Shown here: positions 1-10,984 of the stretch, in pieces
Numbering within the stretch: position 1 is the first letter of the stretch
Layout of the letters: every line of letters starts with the position of its first letter
NCBI GenBank assembly: GCA_021521415.1
Contig: JAIQDT010003559.1
Location: 124,001 to 188,000, forward strand
Length of the DNA: 64,000 nt
Reading direction: 5' to 3'
From: Bidens hawaiensis
Taxonomy: Eukaryota; Streptophyta; Magnoliopsida; Asterales; Asteraceae
The notes under the pieces: generated by a model
The model's database searches: none
Told to the model about the DNA's origin: nothing
The model's input: the letters and a program-made list of their open reading frames with translations, nothing else
Position numbers and translations under genes: made by a program

Positions 1-17
1 TGTCGGAACACAATGCC

Positions 18-506
18 ATGATTTGGCATCGTCGTCTTGGTCATGCAAATGTTAAAACATTAAACCGTCTTGCTAAAAGCAACATTGTTCATGGTTTGCA
101 TGTCAAAGATTTTGTAACAACTGAGAAAGGTGTATCTTTTGCTTTAGGCAAACATCATCATAAATCTCACAAGCCAAAACTGGTCAATACCATCTCCTCT
201 ATTTTCCAATTGCTTCATATGGATCTGTTTGGTCCTGTTCATGTATTGAGTCATTCTCGAAGTTCTTATTGTCTGGTTATTGATGATGACTACTCACGTT
301 TCACTTGGGTGTTTTTCTTGTCAAATAAGAGTGAAACAATAGAGCTAATAAAGCGCTTTGTGGTGCTAATGGATAATCAACTCAACTTGAAGTTAAAGGG
401 AATTCGATGTGACAATGGCACAGAGATCAAAAACTCAACATTAAATCACTTTTATGCCGGGAAAGGAGTGCTCAGACAATACATCTCAGCTCGTACACTG
501 CAATAA
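18..506 (+). pseudogene. Copia GAG-pre-integrase and integrase N-terminal half
   Basis: The start reads WHRRLGHANVKTLNRL, the pre-integrase zinc-binding region (the H...H pair is visible; the following Cys pair is degraded). It is followed by the integrase core start (MDLFGPV, then a VIDDDYSRFTWVFFL segment with a catalytic-type Asp) and by IRCDNGTE, the second Asp region. The frame ends in a stop at 504-506. The central catalytic part downstream is out of frame. Confidence 0.85.
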
Positions 507-747
507 AATGGTATAGCTAAGAGAAGGAACATAACCCTAATTGAGGCTGCAAGGACCATGCTATGCGACTCGAAGCTACCTCTGTTCCCGGAACAAAAGG
601 ATCAAAACCCTCCACACCCCACGATGGATTTACAGATTGTACTTTTCCTGTTAGCCCATAAGGATCGGACACCCATATGCCAGGACCATACAAGCCTGTT
701 ACATGAAATGCACCAAAACCAAAGCAAGCCACACCTGCAAGAAATAA

Positions 748-1242
748 ATGTATTCCAAAGATCTTGGGCAAATCCAAAGAGGGTTTTCATGTACGTTCAT
801 CACAAAATATTTCGAGATCCCAGTATACCCAATGCCAGATAGGGTTGAGGCCGTCAACACCGCATGTTATGTTCAAAATTGGGTGCTGATCAACAAAGCA
901 AAGATGAAGACTCCATATGAGATTTTCTATGGTCACAAGCCCACCACAACACACTTTCGTGCTTTTGGATGCCCATGCACTCTGCTGAATCTAGAATCAA
1001 CTCCAAAGTTTGGTGCTAAAGATAATGATTGCTACTTCGTTGGGTATGGTGGTCGCACTGCCTACAAAGTTTATAACAAGGCAATGAAGCATATCGTGGA
1101 ATCTTATGATGTGCGCTGGCTAGAAGAAAATGAAATCGATGCTCGTGTCGGTCCTGACTGGTTATTTGATTATAATGAACTGTTAAGCCATTTAATGTGT
1201 TTCCCGTTGTTGATGCAGGAAACTCAGGTACAGGGATTTTGA
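748..1242 (+). pseudogene. Copia integrase C-terminal part
   Basis: The frame holds the region after the integrase core: [22 protein letters not shown], which is the usual copia 'TPYE...G.KP...LR.FGC' block, followed by FVGYGGRTAYKVYN. It is out of frame with the upstream integrase half. The stretch of about 240 bases between them (507-747) is scrambled relative to a normal element. It is a relic of a DNA-integrating enzyme with no expected activity. Confidence 0.82.
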
Positions 1243-1781
1243 ATACAGATGATGAAGAAGAAGATATCTCAGTTGGGTTTCAAAAGTCTCTGGTGCTGAG
1301 TATCAATCCGTCGGAATTGTCTGATAATGCTCAACCTTCGTTTTCAAGTCCACAAGAACATGTTACCGAGACTGACTCTTCACAAAAGTCTCTTGAAGAA
1401 TGTGAATTGTATACTTCTGAGACACATGCGGCTAATGTTTCAATAGTATAGGGGGAGAGTACCATTCATCAATTATGTGGTAGTACTCTATTTCCAAATG
1501 TCATACCAAATGAATACATTGCTAGTACCTCATACTTGCACATTACCTAGGCATCTGGATAGAGGAATCCGCTCTCTGAACTCCTTGAAGTACCAACAAA
1601 TTTACCTACTATTAGTTCTGTTCCCGATCATTCTTTTCCAACAAAAATTCATCAGGATCATCCAATCAAGAACGTCATAGGTCCACTTGAAACAGGTGTC
1701 TAAACCAAAAGTCAAATAAGACACATCCACATCTATCTATGCTCATGTTTTATTTCTAAGATATAACCAAAGTATGCTGAG

Positions 1782-2425
1782 ATGGCATTGCATGAACCAA
1801 GTTGGGTGGAAGCTATGCATGAAGAGCTGAATCAGTTTGATAAACTCAAGGTTCGGAGAATGGTTGAGTTACCCATCGGGAAAAATGCATTAGACATGAT
1901 ATGGGTTTTCCGTAACAAGCAAGATGACACAGGGGTTATTGTTCGAAACAAAACGCGGCTTGTGGTTCGTGGTTTTTGTCAGGTTGAAGGTTTAGATTAC
2001 ACCAAAGTGTATGCTCCTGTGGCTCATCTTGAAGCCATTCGGATTTTCATGAAATATGCTTCCTACATAGGTTTCACGGTTTATCAGATGGTTATCAAGA
2101 CGGCATTTTTGTATAGAGAAGTAAAGAAGGACATATATGTGGGCCAGCCACCGGGTTTTACTGATTCGAAACATCCTACTCATGTATACAAGTTGGACAA
2201 AGCTCTTTATGGTATTCATCAAGCTCCGCGGGCATGGTATGCTACTTTGACGCCTCATTTGCTGGGACATGGATATAAGTGAGGGACCATCGATCAGACT
2301 CTGTTCCTCCAACTTTTTGGGAAAGATCTAATCTTGGTTCAGATTTATGTGAACGATATCATTTTTGGTTCAACCAGTACTGCTCTATGTTCTGAATTTG
2401 AGGAGGTAATGAAGAAAAATTTGAG
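1782..2425 (+). pseudogene. Copia reverse transcriptase, broken
   Basis: The frame from 1782 begins ALHEPSWVEAMHEEL and passes through MIWVFRNK, VRGFCQVEGLDYTKVYAPVAHLEAIR and LDKALYGIHQAPRAWY, all standard copia RT landmarks. A TGA at about 2281 ends the frame. Beyond the stop, the same frame carries the catalytic block as YVNDIIFGST, where copia RTs have YVDDI, so one catalytic Asp has become Asn. Both the stop and the lost Asp argue for an old, inactive copy. Confidence 0.88.
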
Positions 2426-3245
2426 ATGAGTTTGTTATGGGAGATAAAGACATTTCTGGGGCTACAGGTTCGTCAGAGTTCGACAGGAATGTTGAAACAC
2501 CAAGGGAAATATGTCGAGGACAGGTTAGTGAAGTTTAATTTCCAAGATTCTAAGTGTGCGGAGACTCCTATGGCAGAAAGACCTATTCTTTCATCTGATC
2601 CTAAAGGGAAATCCGCAGATCAAATGTACTATCGATCAATGATCGGATCCCTGATGTATCTAGTTGCCAGTCGCCCCGACATCATGTTTGCAGTCTGTCA
2701 ATGCGCGTGTTTCCAGGCTAATCCTAAACTTTCTCACTTAACTGCTGTTAAACATATTTTTAGATATCTGAAAGGGCAACCAAAGCTAGGTCTTTGGTAT
2801 CCCAAAACTCAGACTTTGATTTATATGCTTTTGCTGACAGCAATTATGAGGTGATGATATAGACAGGAAATCTACATCTGCTGGATGTCAATTCTTAGGT
2901 GATCGACTCATTTCATGGCAATGCAAGTAACAACAAACGGTGTCCACATCTACTGCTGAGGCAGAGTACGTTGCTGATTCTGTCTGCTGCTCACAGGTTA
3001 TCTGGATGCAACGCCAATTGCTGAATTATGGTTTGAAATTTCTTGATACTCTTATATTTTGTGATAATGATGATGCTATTGCTATTGTTAAAAATCCGGT
3101 TCAACATTCTAAAACCAAGCACATTGACATAAAAATTCATTTCATTCGTGACTGTTACGACCGAAAATTGATTCATCTTGAACAAGTTACACTGATAATA
3201 ATATGGCAGACTTATTTAAAAAACGGTCGGAACAACCAGATTTAA
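2426..3245 (+). pseudogene. Copia RT C-terminus and RNase H
   Basis: From 2426 the frame reads FLGLQVRQSSTGM, then YRSMIGSLMYLVASRPDIMF and HIFRYLKGQPKLGLWYP, the connection between RT and RNase H. From 2940 a second frame gives STSTAEAEYVADSVCCSQVIWM and CDNDDAIAIVKNPVQHSKTKHIDI, the copia RNase H core with the E of AEAEY and the D of CDN. The two parts are separated by stops at about 2854-2939. This is the 3' end of pol. Confidence 0.85.
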
Positions 3246-5500
3246 TGTGTTGTAGGGTTCCTTAAAATGTTACGTTTCGACGCTTGAGTCTTTTTGAGGT
3301 TAAATTTATACATAAAAGTTTTTCTTTCTGTTAAAATTTTTGCATAAATTTATGGGGGATTCAAAAATACAAAATGAGTGTGCGTGCGTTATAAAATTTA
3401 AAAATTCAAAAGAGTGTGTGTGCGTTATAAAATTTATAAAATCAAAAAAAGATAATAAAAATTTTGCCTTTTGGTTCTTCTTCTAACTGGGAAGTGATAT
3501 GATCATTCAGTTACAAGCTTTATAGAAGCTCAAATTGTTTTTAAATGAAAATTAGATCCAACCTTTGGAAATGATAGATAAACTGATTTTGTGTGCCTAA
3601 CGTTTAAAGTTATTAGGCTAAAAAGGTTTTTTAATAGTCATTAATATGTATGGTAGTTTTCCATGGTGCGTAAATGTCTGAAGTGATTTAAACTAAATCT
3701 GCTAAACTTACTATGGAGAGTCATTTTGAAGATTTATGCATGTCTAGATACATCTCACTGAATAATAGGCAGAAAACCAATTACCCAGTCATACACGAGC
3801 CCGTTAGTGTCTTGATCACCAAAAATATTTTCTTCATTATTTATGGCTATGAAAAAAAATTCTTGATAATAATTGTATATAGTATATAATATTGAAGTCA
3901 AATTTGTTTTAAAGTTTAAAAGGTCAAACTAGAACTACAGGGGTGGGGCATTCAAGTAAGTCCTAACACTCTGAATGTAAGGCTTGTAAGTCCGGACGGC
4001 ATGTAAGTCCAACGTTCAACCTTAAAGCTTAAATTTTTTGTTTGTATAGCAAAAGTCAAAAACCTTTTGATCAAGCACTAGGGGTTGGTGTCAAATTGGG
4101 GTGATCTGGAGAAAGCCAAATACGCTTTGAGAAGAGATAAGAACCATCATAGGTCCATAAGTGACGTCCATCTAAGCTTTATGCCTAATTGGACCTAATG
4201 CATATCACTGATGCAATGAAAATCATGCTAAGTATCTAAATACTTGCTATTAACATGTTCTCTATGTCATAATAATGCTGAAAATGAATCATTGTGAAAG
4301 CGTCTTAATCAATATGATTCCATGTTAGGATCTTTTCATAAAACTTTTCTCATATGACAAAACTGAAATTTGATCCCGCAATATGTTAGATCTACTGAAA
4401 GTCGGGTGGTAAAGTTGTTTTTATTTTGGTTTTATGTTATTTTTATTTTTCATTTTTGTTTTATTTTTTACGTCTTTGATTTTACCTCATGCTTACTCCT
4501 GTAGAAACAAATGCGTTAAGGAATTGTTTTTATCAAATGTGGACTAGGCTTTGTGTCATTTATGTTCTCAGCCCATGAGGCCTGGTATGGTTGTTGTGTT
4601 TTTGGCTCAAATGTTTTTGGTTCTTGGCACATTAGTTTTCGGCCCAGATCCAAAGTTTTTGAAGTTCAAAAGGAAATTAAAATTACCTTATATGTATTGT
4701 TATCAGAAAACTCAAATGGAAATAATACTCTCTCTTCAAAATCTCAAAAAAATACTTGAATTCATTATTATCATCTCTGACCATCTTGGTTGTTTTTGAT
4801 AATCATAAAAAGTATATGAATTTTTAAAGGATTTGTTCTCGGATCACTGTTAAACAATCTCCGGACCTAATGAGTGTTTTTGGTTTTAATGGTTATTTGG
4901 ATTATGATATATTATTGTGATATATAATTGTGATGTATGTTTATGGTGTGTTCGCTCATATTATGTGTTTCAAAGAGTTGCAGGTTCTCCGTTAATGGCG
5001 AGTTTTGTGTGTTTGGGAAGATGACACAACATTCGAGACAGATTTCAAAGGGTTTATATGCCTCAGATCATCGGAGATTTCGTGATCCTGGGTTCTCTGG
5101 GATGGTTGACCGAAAACCTTTGGTCAACCAGAGAACCCGTGAGTCTAACAGAGATCTCAAGGGTTCTCGGTCATGTTTGACCGAGAACTCATAAGGTTGG
5201 CTGAGAACCCATGGTTGTCAGCTGCCAAGGCTTATTCTTAACAGAGAACTCTTATGTTGGACCGAAAACGTAATTATTGCCCGAAAACTCTTATTTTTGA
5301 CCGAGAACACCCATGTTTGGACAGAAAACTCCTTAATCAGATTAAATTATCATTATTTGGACTACATTTCTAAAAGGGGACTTATAGTTTGATAATTTCA
5401 AAGTTTGGTCCTTATAATATTATCGTGTTATCAAATCCAAGAGATAATTGATTATGGACATAAGTTAATAAGTATCTAACTTGACTCGTTTGTTGCAGTC
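3246..5500 (+). other. AT-rich non-coding part of LTR element; post-primer-site fragment
   Basis: No convincing gene is present. At 3513-3533 the sequence GCTTTATAGAAGCTCAAA matches exactly the 18 bases directly after the primer-binding site at 8438-8456. It looks like the start of an internal region whose LTR and primer site have been lost. Around 3375-3440 a short direct repeat (GAGTGTG...GCGTTATAAAATTTA) occurs twice. Confidence 0.5.
5090..5335 (+). repeat. Degenerate GACCGAGAAC minisatellite
   Basis: Short phrases of the kind 'GACCGAGAACTC' or 'GACCGAAAACTC' recur roughly every 25-45 bases (for example near 5106, 5180, 5260, 5300 and 5320). They are joined by variable linkers such as ATGTTG and ATTTTTG. 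The array lies between the copia pol and the extra ORF and has no coding potential I can recognise. Confidence 0.55.
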
Positions 5501-7920
5501 ATGGTTGATCAAGCACCTCTAAAGTTTGTTGATACACATAGTATTGTTGTATGTCCATTTGATCCCTCTCCAGCTCACAAGCAATTCAAGTCTACGATTG
5601 TGGGGCTAAATACATGCAGGATTTTCTCATGCACTACGAGAAAATCCTGTAATCTACAAGAATATGGTGACAGACTTCTGGAACCATGCCTCCATCAATC
5701 AACGAGGTGTCGGGGGAGTGGTTACCATTGACTCAAAGATCCAGAAGAAACCAGTGACTGTCTCTGAGGCCATTATTCGTGAAGTGTTGTTGTTCGGTGA
5801 TCAACCAGATTACCCTACTGAATATTCTACAGAGGCCGTAGCAGATATTGTGCAACGAATGGGATATGAAAGAACCTATCCTCCTGCCATCAAGAAGTTG
5901 TTTCATCCGTATTGGAGGTTTCTGATTCACACATTCTTTACGTATGTCTCGGGAAGAAAGGGGGCTCTGACGAGATCAGCCACACTCAGATGTCGGTTGT
6001 GGTTGCTTTGATCATGGACTGGAACTACAACTACTCAAAGTTCGTGTTCGATGAGATGATAAGAAACCTATAGGGGATAAAGAAAGATACGTTTATGGTG
6101 TATCCGAGGTTTCTACAGATGATCTTTGATTCCCATTATCCTGAGCTGGATCGATCTGTAGAGACGCTCAATCTGAAGGCCATGGGTCCGAATACCATTG
6201 GTTTAATTAAGCTGTCAAGGAAATGGGCTAAATTGGCTTATAAGTGACTTCATCAACTGTTAAAGTTTGGTAAATTTGCAGAAATTGGTTGTTGCTGAGG
6301 AACACGTTGTTCCTATTCAAAGGTCTTCCATTCCACTGGCTTTGAAACTATCTCCGATGATGAATCTGACAGTTCTCCATCTCAACCTCTGGAGACAGAA
6401 CACCAAGAACAGATGCAACAATCTGTACCTACAACTGAACAACTTGAAGCTTTTGAGACGTTCAAAGAAAATCTCCAGTCAACTGCATTGAAACCTCCTC
6501 AATCAGTTACTGTGACAGAAGATGAAGTTGTTGAATATGAGCCAGCCATTGATCTTATTCCACGAAATCGTCGAAAGAAAGATCCAAGACCTGGTGTGCT
6601 GGCACGTGATCTTGTACCAACCGTTCAACAAACACCAACTAAGCCTATTGTTGAGACTTAGTTTGTACAAGGCCTGTCTGTTGAAGCCCAACACACTCGA
6701 GATCAAGTTTTGATGATATTAAGCAAGATTTTAACTTTGAAGCCCGTATCCAGTCAACTCGAAACCCTCTGGATCATTTGATCCTATTTCAAAAAAGCTC
6801 GAGCGCAACCGAGAAGATTACCCACATTCTCGCTATGCAAGATAAGTTTTACAATACAAGGGTAAAGGAATTGCGTTAAAATCCGAACCAGTTGATGTAC
6901 ATGCTTTTCAACGCAGGGTCTTTGAGCTTGAACAAGACTTTGTGGTGAAAGATGTACGTATTCAAGAGCTTGAAGTAAGCAACACCGATAAAGACTCCAA
7001 GATTCAAGAACTTCGGGCTAGTATAGGTGGTCGTACTGCTCTGTACTTTGATATCCAACAAAAGATCGTTAAACGGTTTGGAGATGAGTTTAAGGGGGTT
7101 CATGATAGTGGTGATAAGACTGTTGGTGGTGAGCAAGGTGCTCCTGTTGATAGCGGTTCCAGTTTGCGTCCTGCTTCAAATATTGATACTTATGCGCAAC
7201 TGGAGAAATACATAGCCGCTCCACCTAAGACCGCTGAACAAGCTGCAAGAATAATGAAGAAGACATTGATCATTAAGAACTCTAATCAGAACGCCGTGTC
7301 TTCCGATCATCCAAAGAAATTTGTGGTGGAACTTAAAAAGGGATTTTCTGACAAGTATGGTGATCGTTCGGGAGTCGTTTCATAGGGATAAGATATCGAT
7401 AAAGAAATGTGGTGGGTCAAGCGCAAGTTTGGGAATATGGAATACTACAAGAAGATGAAAGATTTTGGGTCGTGGACGAAAGACGATTTGAGTGATTTAA
7501 TACAAGCTCCTTTCCACAACCCGAATCATGATCCAAAGGCCACCAATTTCTGAAACTTTTTGAGCAACTAAGCTGAAAAGGGGTTCCCCGATATGCCTAT
7601 TGCTGAGTCTTTTGTCAAGAAAGTGAAGAGGGTTCGTGATCCTTATACTAATAAGCCGATGCTGAACATTATGTGGCCTCCAACTGCTAAAGTGACGTCA
7701 ATTCCGATCACCAAGAGATTTCCTGAAGGTGCTCTTGATGAGACGAAGTTTTGGACTTATGATGGTGAGACGGCTACAGTTATTATACGGCTAAAGAAGG
7801 GACATCACCGTATTATTGATCTGCGAGACTTGTTAAAGTTTGGAGAAAATGATATCAAGACCATTAGCAGCTTTCAAATTATGGCTGAACCACTTTATGA
7901 GCCAGCTGCTAAGGAGTAAA
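5501..7920 (+). pseudogene. Extra ORF of copia-type element (annotated elsewhere as synaptobrevin/longin-like)
   Basis: Several frames in order make up one decayed protein: 5501-5660, 5664-6011, about 6001-6240 (another frame), 6413-6661, 6942-7385 and 7593-7919. Landmarks are KFVDTHSIVVCPFD at the N-terminus, then FWNHASINQRG, KKPVTVSEAIIREVL and FHPYWRFLIHTFF, then an acidic middle part, then ITKRFPEGALDETKFWTYDGE near the end. From memory, Asteraceae genomes contain many such ORFs near copia pol, often auto-annotated 'synaptobrevin, longin-like'. The true function is unknown. The same family, diverged, is on the minus strand at 48,832-51,853. At least four frame changes make this copy non-functional. 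Confidence 0.6.
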
Positions 7921-8020
7921 CCAGTATGGTGGGGTCGATTATTTGTACGGGGTTATGGGCAGGTGCTTACAAAGAGGCTGATGCTGAAGTGATAGAGCAC
8001 GAGTGAAGATCAAGCTATAA

Positions 8021-8034
8021 ACCAAGGGGGAGAT
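8021..8034 (+). promoter_or_regulatory. Polypurine tract before LTR
   Basis: ACCAAGGGGGAGAT lies directly before the TGTTGGG start of the LTR at 8035. This is the position and composition of the plus-strand priming tract of an LTR retrotransposon. Confidence 0.75.
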
Positions 8035-8428
8035 TGTTGGGCTAGACTTTATGGTTTATACTTAATCTAGTTGGGTTTGGTTTTGGGCTACTATGTAATA
8101 TCGAAACTCATGTTTTTGGTGGGCTTTTTTTATGGGCTTGGTCCGTAGGGTGTTGGGTATTATATAAACCTTGTAACTAGGTCATTATAGGGTCCATGAT
8201 TAGCAAACGGTGTGGGTGGTGTAGGGTTACGTAGCATTTTGATTCCATTCATATTAAAATCCTCGTTGAATGGCTTAAGCACCTGACGTTTAATATAACG
8301 TGTGTTTTGAAGTCTTCGTGTGCTGATTACTGTTTTTGCTTGTTTGTCTTGAATCAATTCGTTGTTAGTTTCCGCCTAACAACGGGTTTATTAATATCAC
8401 ATTGAAATATCCTTTTTTGGGACTTACA
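8035..8428 (+). repeat. Copia-type LTR (about 394 bp)
   Basis: It starts TGTTGGGCTAGAC after a polypurine tract and ends ...GGGACTTACA before a primer site. It contains a TATTATATAAACC promoter-like stretch at about 8158. It is unusual in having a polypurine tract on its left and a primer-binding site on its right, as expected where two element copies share one LTR. The left end is well supported. The right end rests only on the CA before the primer site. Confidence 0.65.
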
Positions 8429-8430
8429 AT

Positions 8431-8442
8431 TGGTATCAGAGC
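8431..8442 (+). promoter_or_regulatory. Primer-binding site (initiator tRNA-Met type)
   Basis: TGGTATCAGAGC, the standard plant LTR-element primer site complementary to the 3' end of initiator tRNA-Met, lies two bases after the LTR end. The element body that should follow is lost after about 60 bases. Confidence 0.8.
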
Positions 8443-9459
8443 TTTATAGAAGCTCAAAATGCATTAGGTTAAAGACAATGTATATTTTTTTTAGTATGAG
8501 TATGATGGTTTTATTTTATGTATTTTTTGAAGATTAAATCAAATTAAAAGTATGATGGTTTTGTTCTATGTTGGATTTACTCATAAACATAGTTCTAAAT
8601 ATCAGAGTGAATTAAAACTTCTCGCAAAATATATAACTTCAACCATATATTACAAAACATAGCATTCTTGTTTAAAACATCCAAATTGTCTTACTTAAAA
8701 CATCATAATTAAAACATCATATCTTCATTCCTTAGATGTCAGCTGCTCAGTCCATACCATGTGTCATCCTCAAGTCAACTCCTTTAATCTATTTACATGT
8801 GTGCATACTAAAAGTCAGTTACGCTGAGTGAGTTCTAGTTAATCAGGCAATCAAACATTTCATACACTTACTTACATATACGCATCCGAAGATACATATT
8901 ATATACTTTACTTGTTTACCTTTCTTTCGTACATACATACATTCATACATACATTCTTTCATACTCTCATACTTTCACACTACATGCATAACTATCTTTA
9001 CCATCTCAGATCTTCGCAGGGTCTGGTCTCTTCTATCTCAAGTATTATTAGGTCTGGTCCCTTCTATCTCAGATATAATTAGGGTCTGGTCCCTTCTATC
9101 TCAAATATCATTTGGATATGGTCCCTTCTTTTCATACAACCATACATACATTTCGTTACATATACATTTTATTATATACTTTCATACATAGTCTTAACCT
9201 CATACATATATCATTCATACACATTCATATAACATACACTTACCACTTAAGGTAAGTGTATTAACTAATCACATTGAGTATGCACACAGCCCCGAAAATA
9301 TAACAACAAAATGGGGCTAGAAACTCACATATGTCATGTTCCTCTCTGAGTTTATGGTCACACCTCTTCTCAGTTGGGCATGACTAACTGTGTAGCAATT
9401 AATCGAGCATTACTTAACTACTTCTAATTATATAAGATTTCTAGTTTAATGAAACACCT

Positions 9460-9560
9460 AGCTAACAGGGGTCCGAGGGCAACGCCTCTGGCAGCAGGGT
9501 TCTAGGGACGGCAGCCCCTAGAAGGGTCCAGGGGACAGAGCCCCTGGCTGGGGTTAAGCT
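9460..9560. repeat. GC-rich inverted-repeat cluster in LTR fragment
   Basis: A GC-rich island inside AT-rich sequence repeats the pattern 'CAGGGG...CCCCTG' and 'CTAGGGACGGCAGCCCCTAG' several times. It could fold into short hairpins. It lies inside the gypsy LTR fragment. Confidence 0.4.
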
Positions 9561-10242
9561 GCCAGGTCAGCTTGGAAAAATTTTATTTTTACTAATAAGT
9601 CTTTACTAAAAACCTCATTAGAAAGCTGAAGTTCAAACCCCCGTATATGTTTCCAGCGTATATGTTCTCCAGCGTATAAGTACATACACGACAGATACAT
9701 ATGCGCCCATATAAGCAAACCTACATATACGCTGCTCACTTATCCGCCGGATATGTACAGGCCAGCTTATCTTTAACGCGTTTTTAGGGTTTTTCTGCGA
9801 TTCTGGCACCGTCAGTCGCCCTAACCACCACGATTGGTCGGATTTTGATCGTTTATGGTTCATGTAGCTTTGGACGGTCCGGTTCCAAGCTAAGGTGACC
9901 CTTAAGCTCGTTTTTTTATGGATTGAACACCCGATAAAAGCTAGATCTAGATCCAACCGGCTCGTTCGGCATCCTGGGGCTGCGGTGTCGGGTTCTATAA
10001 TGTTAGGTTAGTTGAGATAAATGATTTCTTACCTTTGGTTGCTCTTGGATCGTTGATTAGAATGGTGTAGAGAGTGTTTGGCTTAAATGTGTGTTTTTGA
10101 TGGTGTAGGCTAATGTGTAGAATGATGGATATGGAAAAGATTAAGGGTTTAAGGGGTATTTATACTTCCTTACGCCCATGGACCTTAGGTCCATCTTCAT
10201 CATAAGTCCAAGATCAATTCCATCTATTTTAGCCTACCATCC

Positions 10243-10243
<1 letters not shown>

Positions 10244-10300
<57 letters not shown>

Positions 10301-10301
10301 T
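10244..10301. repeat. (TTA)n microsatellite
   Basis: About 19 uninterrupted TTA units followed by a short T-rich tail. It makes a spurious poly-isoleucine ORF. Confidence 0.95.
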
Positions 10302-10729
10302 TTCTACTAACTCAAATTAATTCTTCCAATATAAATAATATTTTAATATTATACATAAACTTAAATAATCCGAAATTAAAAAAAGAAAACTTGTGATTTG
10401 TTATAATTTCTTCTCGCACATGTCACAATAAGAACACTTCTAAAATGAACAAAATCTTTGTGTGTTATTGTAATAGACAAATTGTGTTTAATTGTAACTT
10501 TCTTCTAATATTATGGTTGTTTATCATCTTTTTCAAATTATTCTATTTTTATTAAAGCCGAGCTTGAGCTTAGTCGAAGTCGGACTCGACTCGGGTTACT
10601 ACCACATTTGACAAAAGAAAAGAATATGTTAAAAGAGTTAAAAAAAGTCCACACAACTCACTTTCATCTCCATCACTCAAATCTTGTACCATCCACACGA
10701 TCCTGTTCCCATCCAATCCCAACTCCAAA

Positions 10730-10984
10730 ATGATTTCTTCTTCACCTCATCATCATCATCATCATCATCATCATCACCAAGCTAATAATCAATGGCTACC
10801 ACCGCCTCCATTGTTTCTTGGAGCTATCTCCATCAACGCCCAATCAAATTATTCTCTTCAAAACAACATCAACCCAACGCAATCCCATCACTCACACTCA
10901 AAACTCCACAACTTTCTGCTGTTTACCAATCTCAGCTCAAGCTTTTGCACCCAAGAACTCACTCCAAGCGGATACTTGTTATGA
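10730..10984 (+). other. Upstream ORF with His repeat overlapping the PLGG1 start
   Basis: An ATG 62 bases before the PLGG1 start opens an 84-codon frame (MISSSP then ten His from a CAT/CAC repeat at about 10,748-10,776). It is in a different frame and runs past the PLGG1 start codon. If the transcript begins upstream of it, it would be translated first and would reduce PLGG1 initiation. No transcript evidence is available here. Confidence 0.4.

Larger units (their letters stand above)
1..3245 (+). mobile_element. Decayed Ty1/copia pol region
   Basis: Broken pieces of a copia polyprotein run in normal copia order: GAG-pre-integrase, integrase, reverse transcriptase, RNase H. The pieces lie in several frames and are separated by stops and small shifts, so no functional polyprotein can be made. 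No gag or 5' LTR is visible, because the window starts inside the element. The integrase-before-RT order is diagnostic for Ty1/copia against Ty3/gypsy. Confidence 0.92.
8563..10390 (-). mobile_element. Ty3/gypsy LTR fragment
   Basis: Read on the minus strand, this matches the LTR at 59,516-61,712 over several blocks. These are the 3' part (8563-8850 against 61,440-61,685, including the 'GAACTCACTCAGCGTA(G)CTGAC' block), the GGTGAGTTTCTAGCCCCA block near 9310-9330, and the ATGGACC(A)TGGGC block near 10,180. The terminal 35 bases of the LTR are missing at the left, so it is a truncated or solo LTR. A TTA microsatellite sits near its right end. It lies about 400-550 bp upstream of PLGG1. Confidence 0.65.

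Noticed and set aside
10178..10396. ORF with poly-isoleucine run
   Set aside because: Created by the TTA microsatellite.
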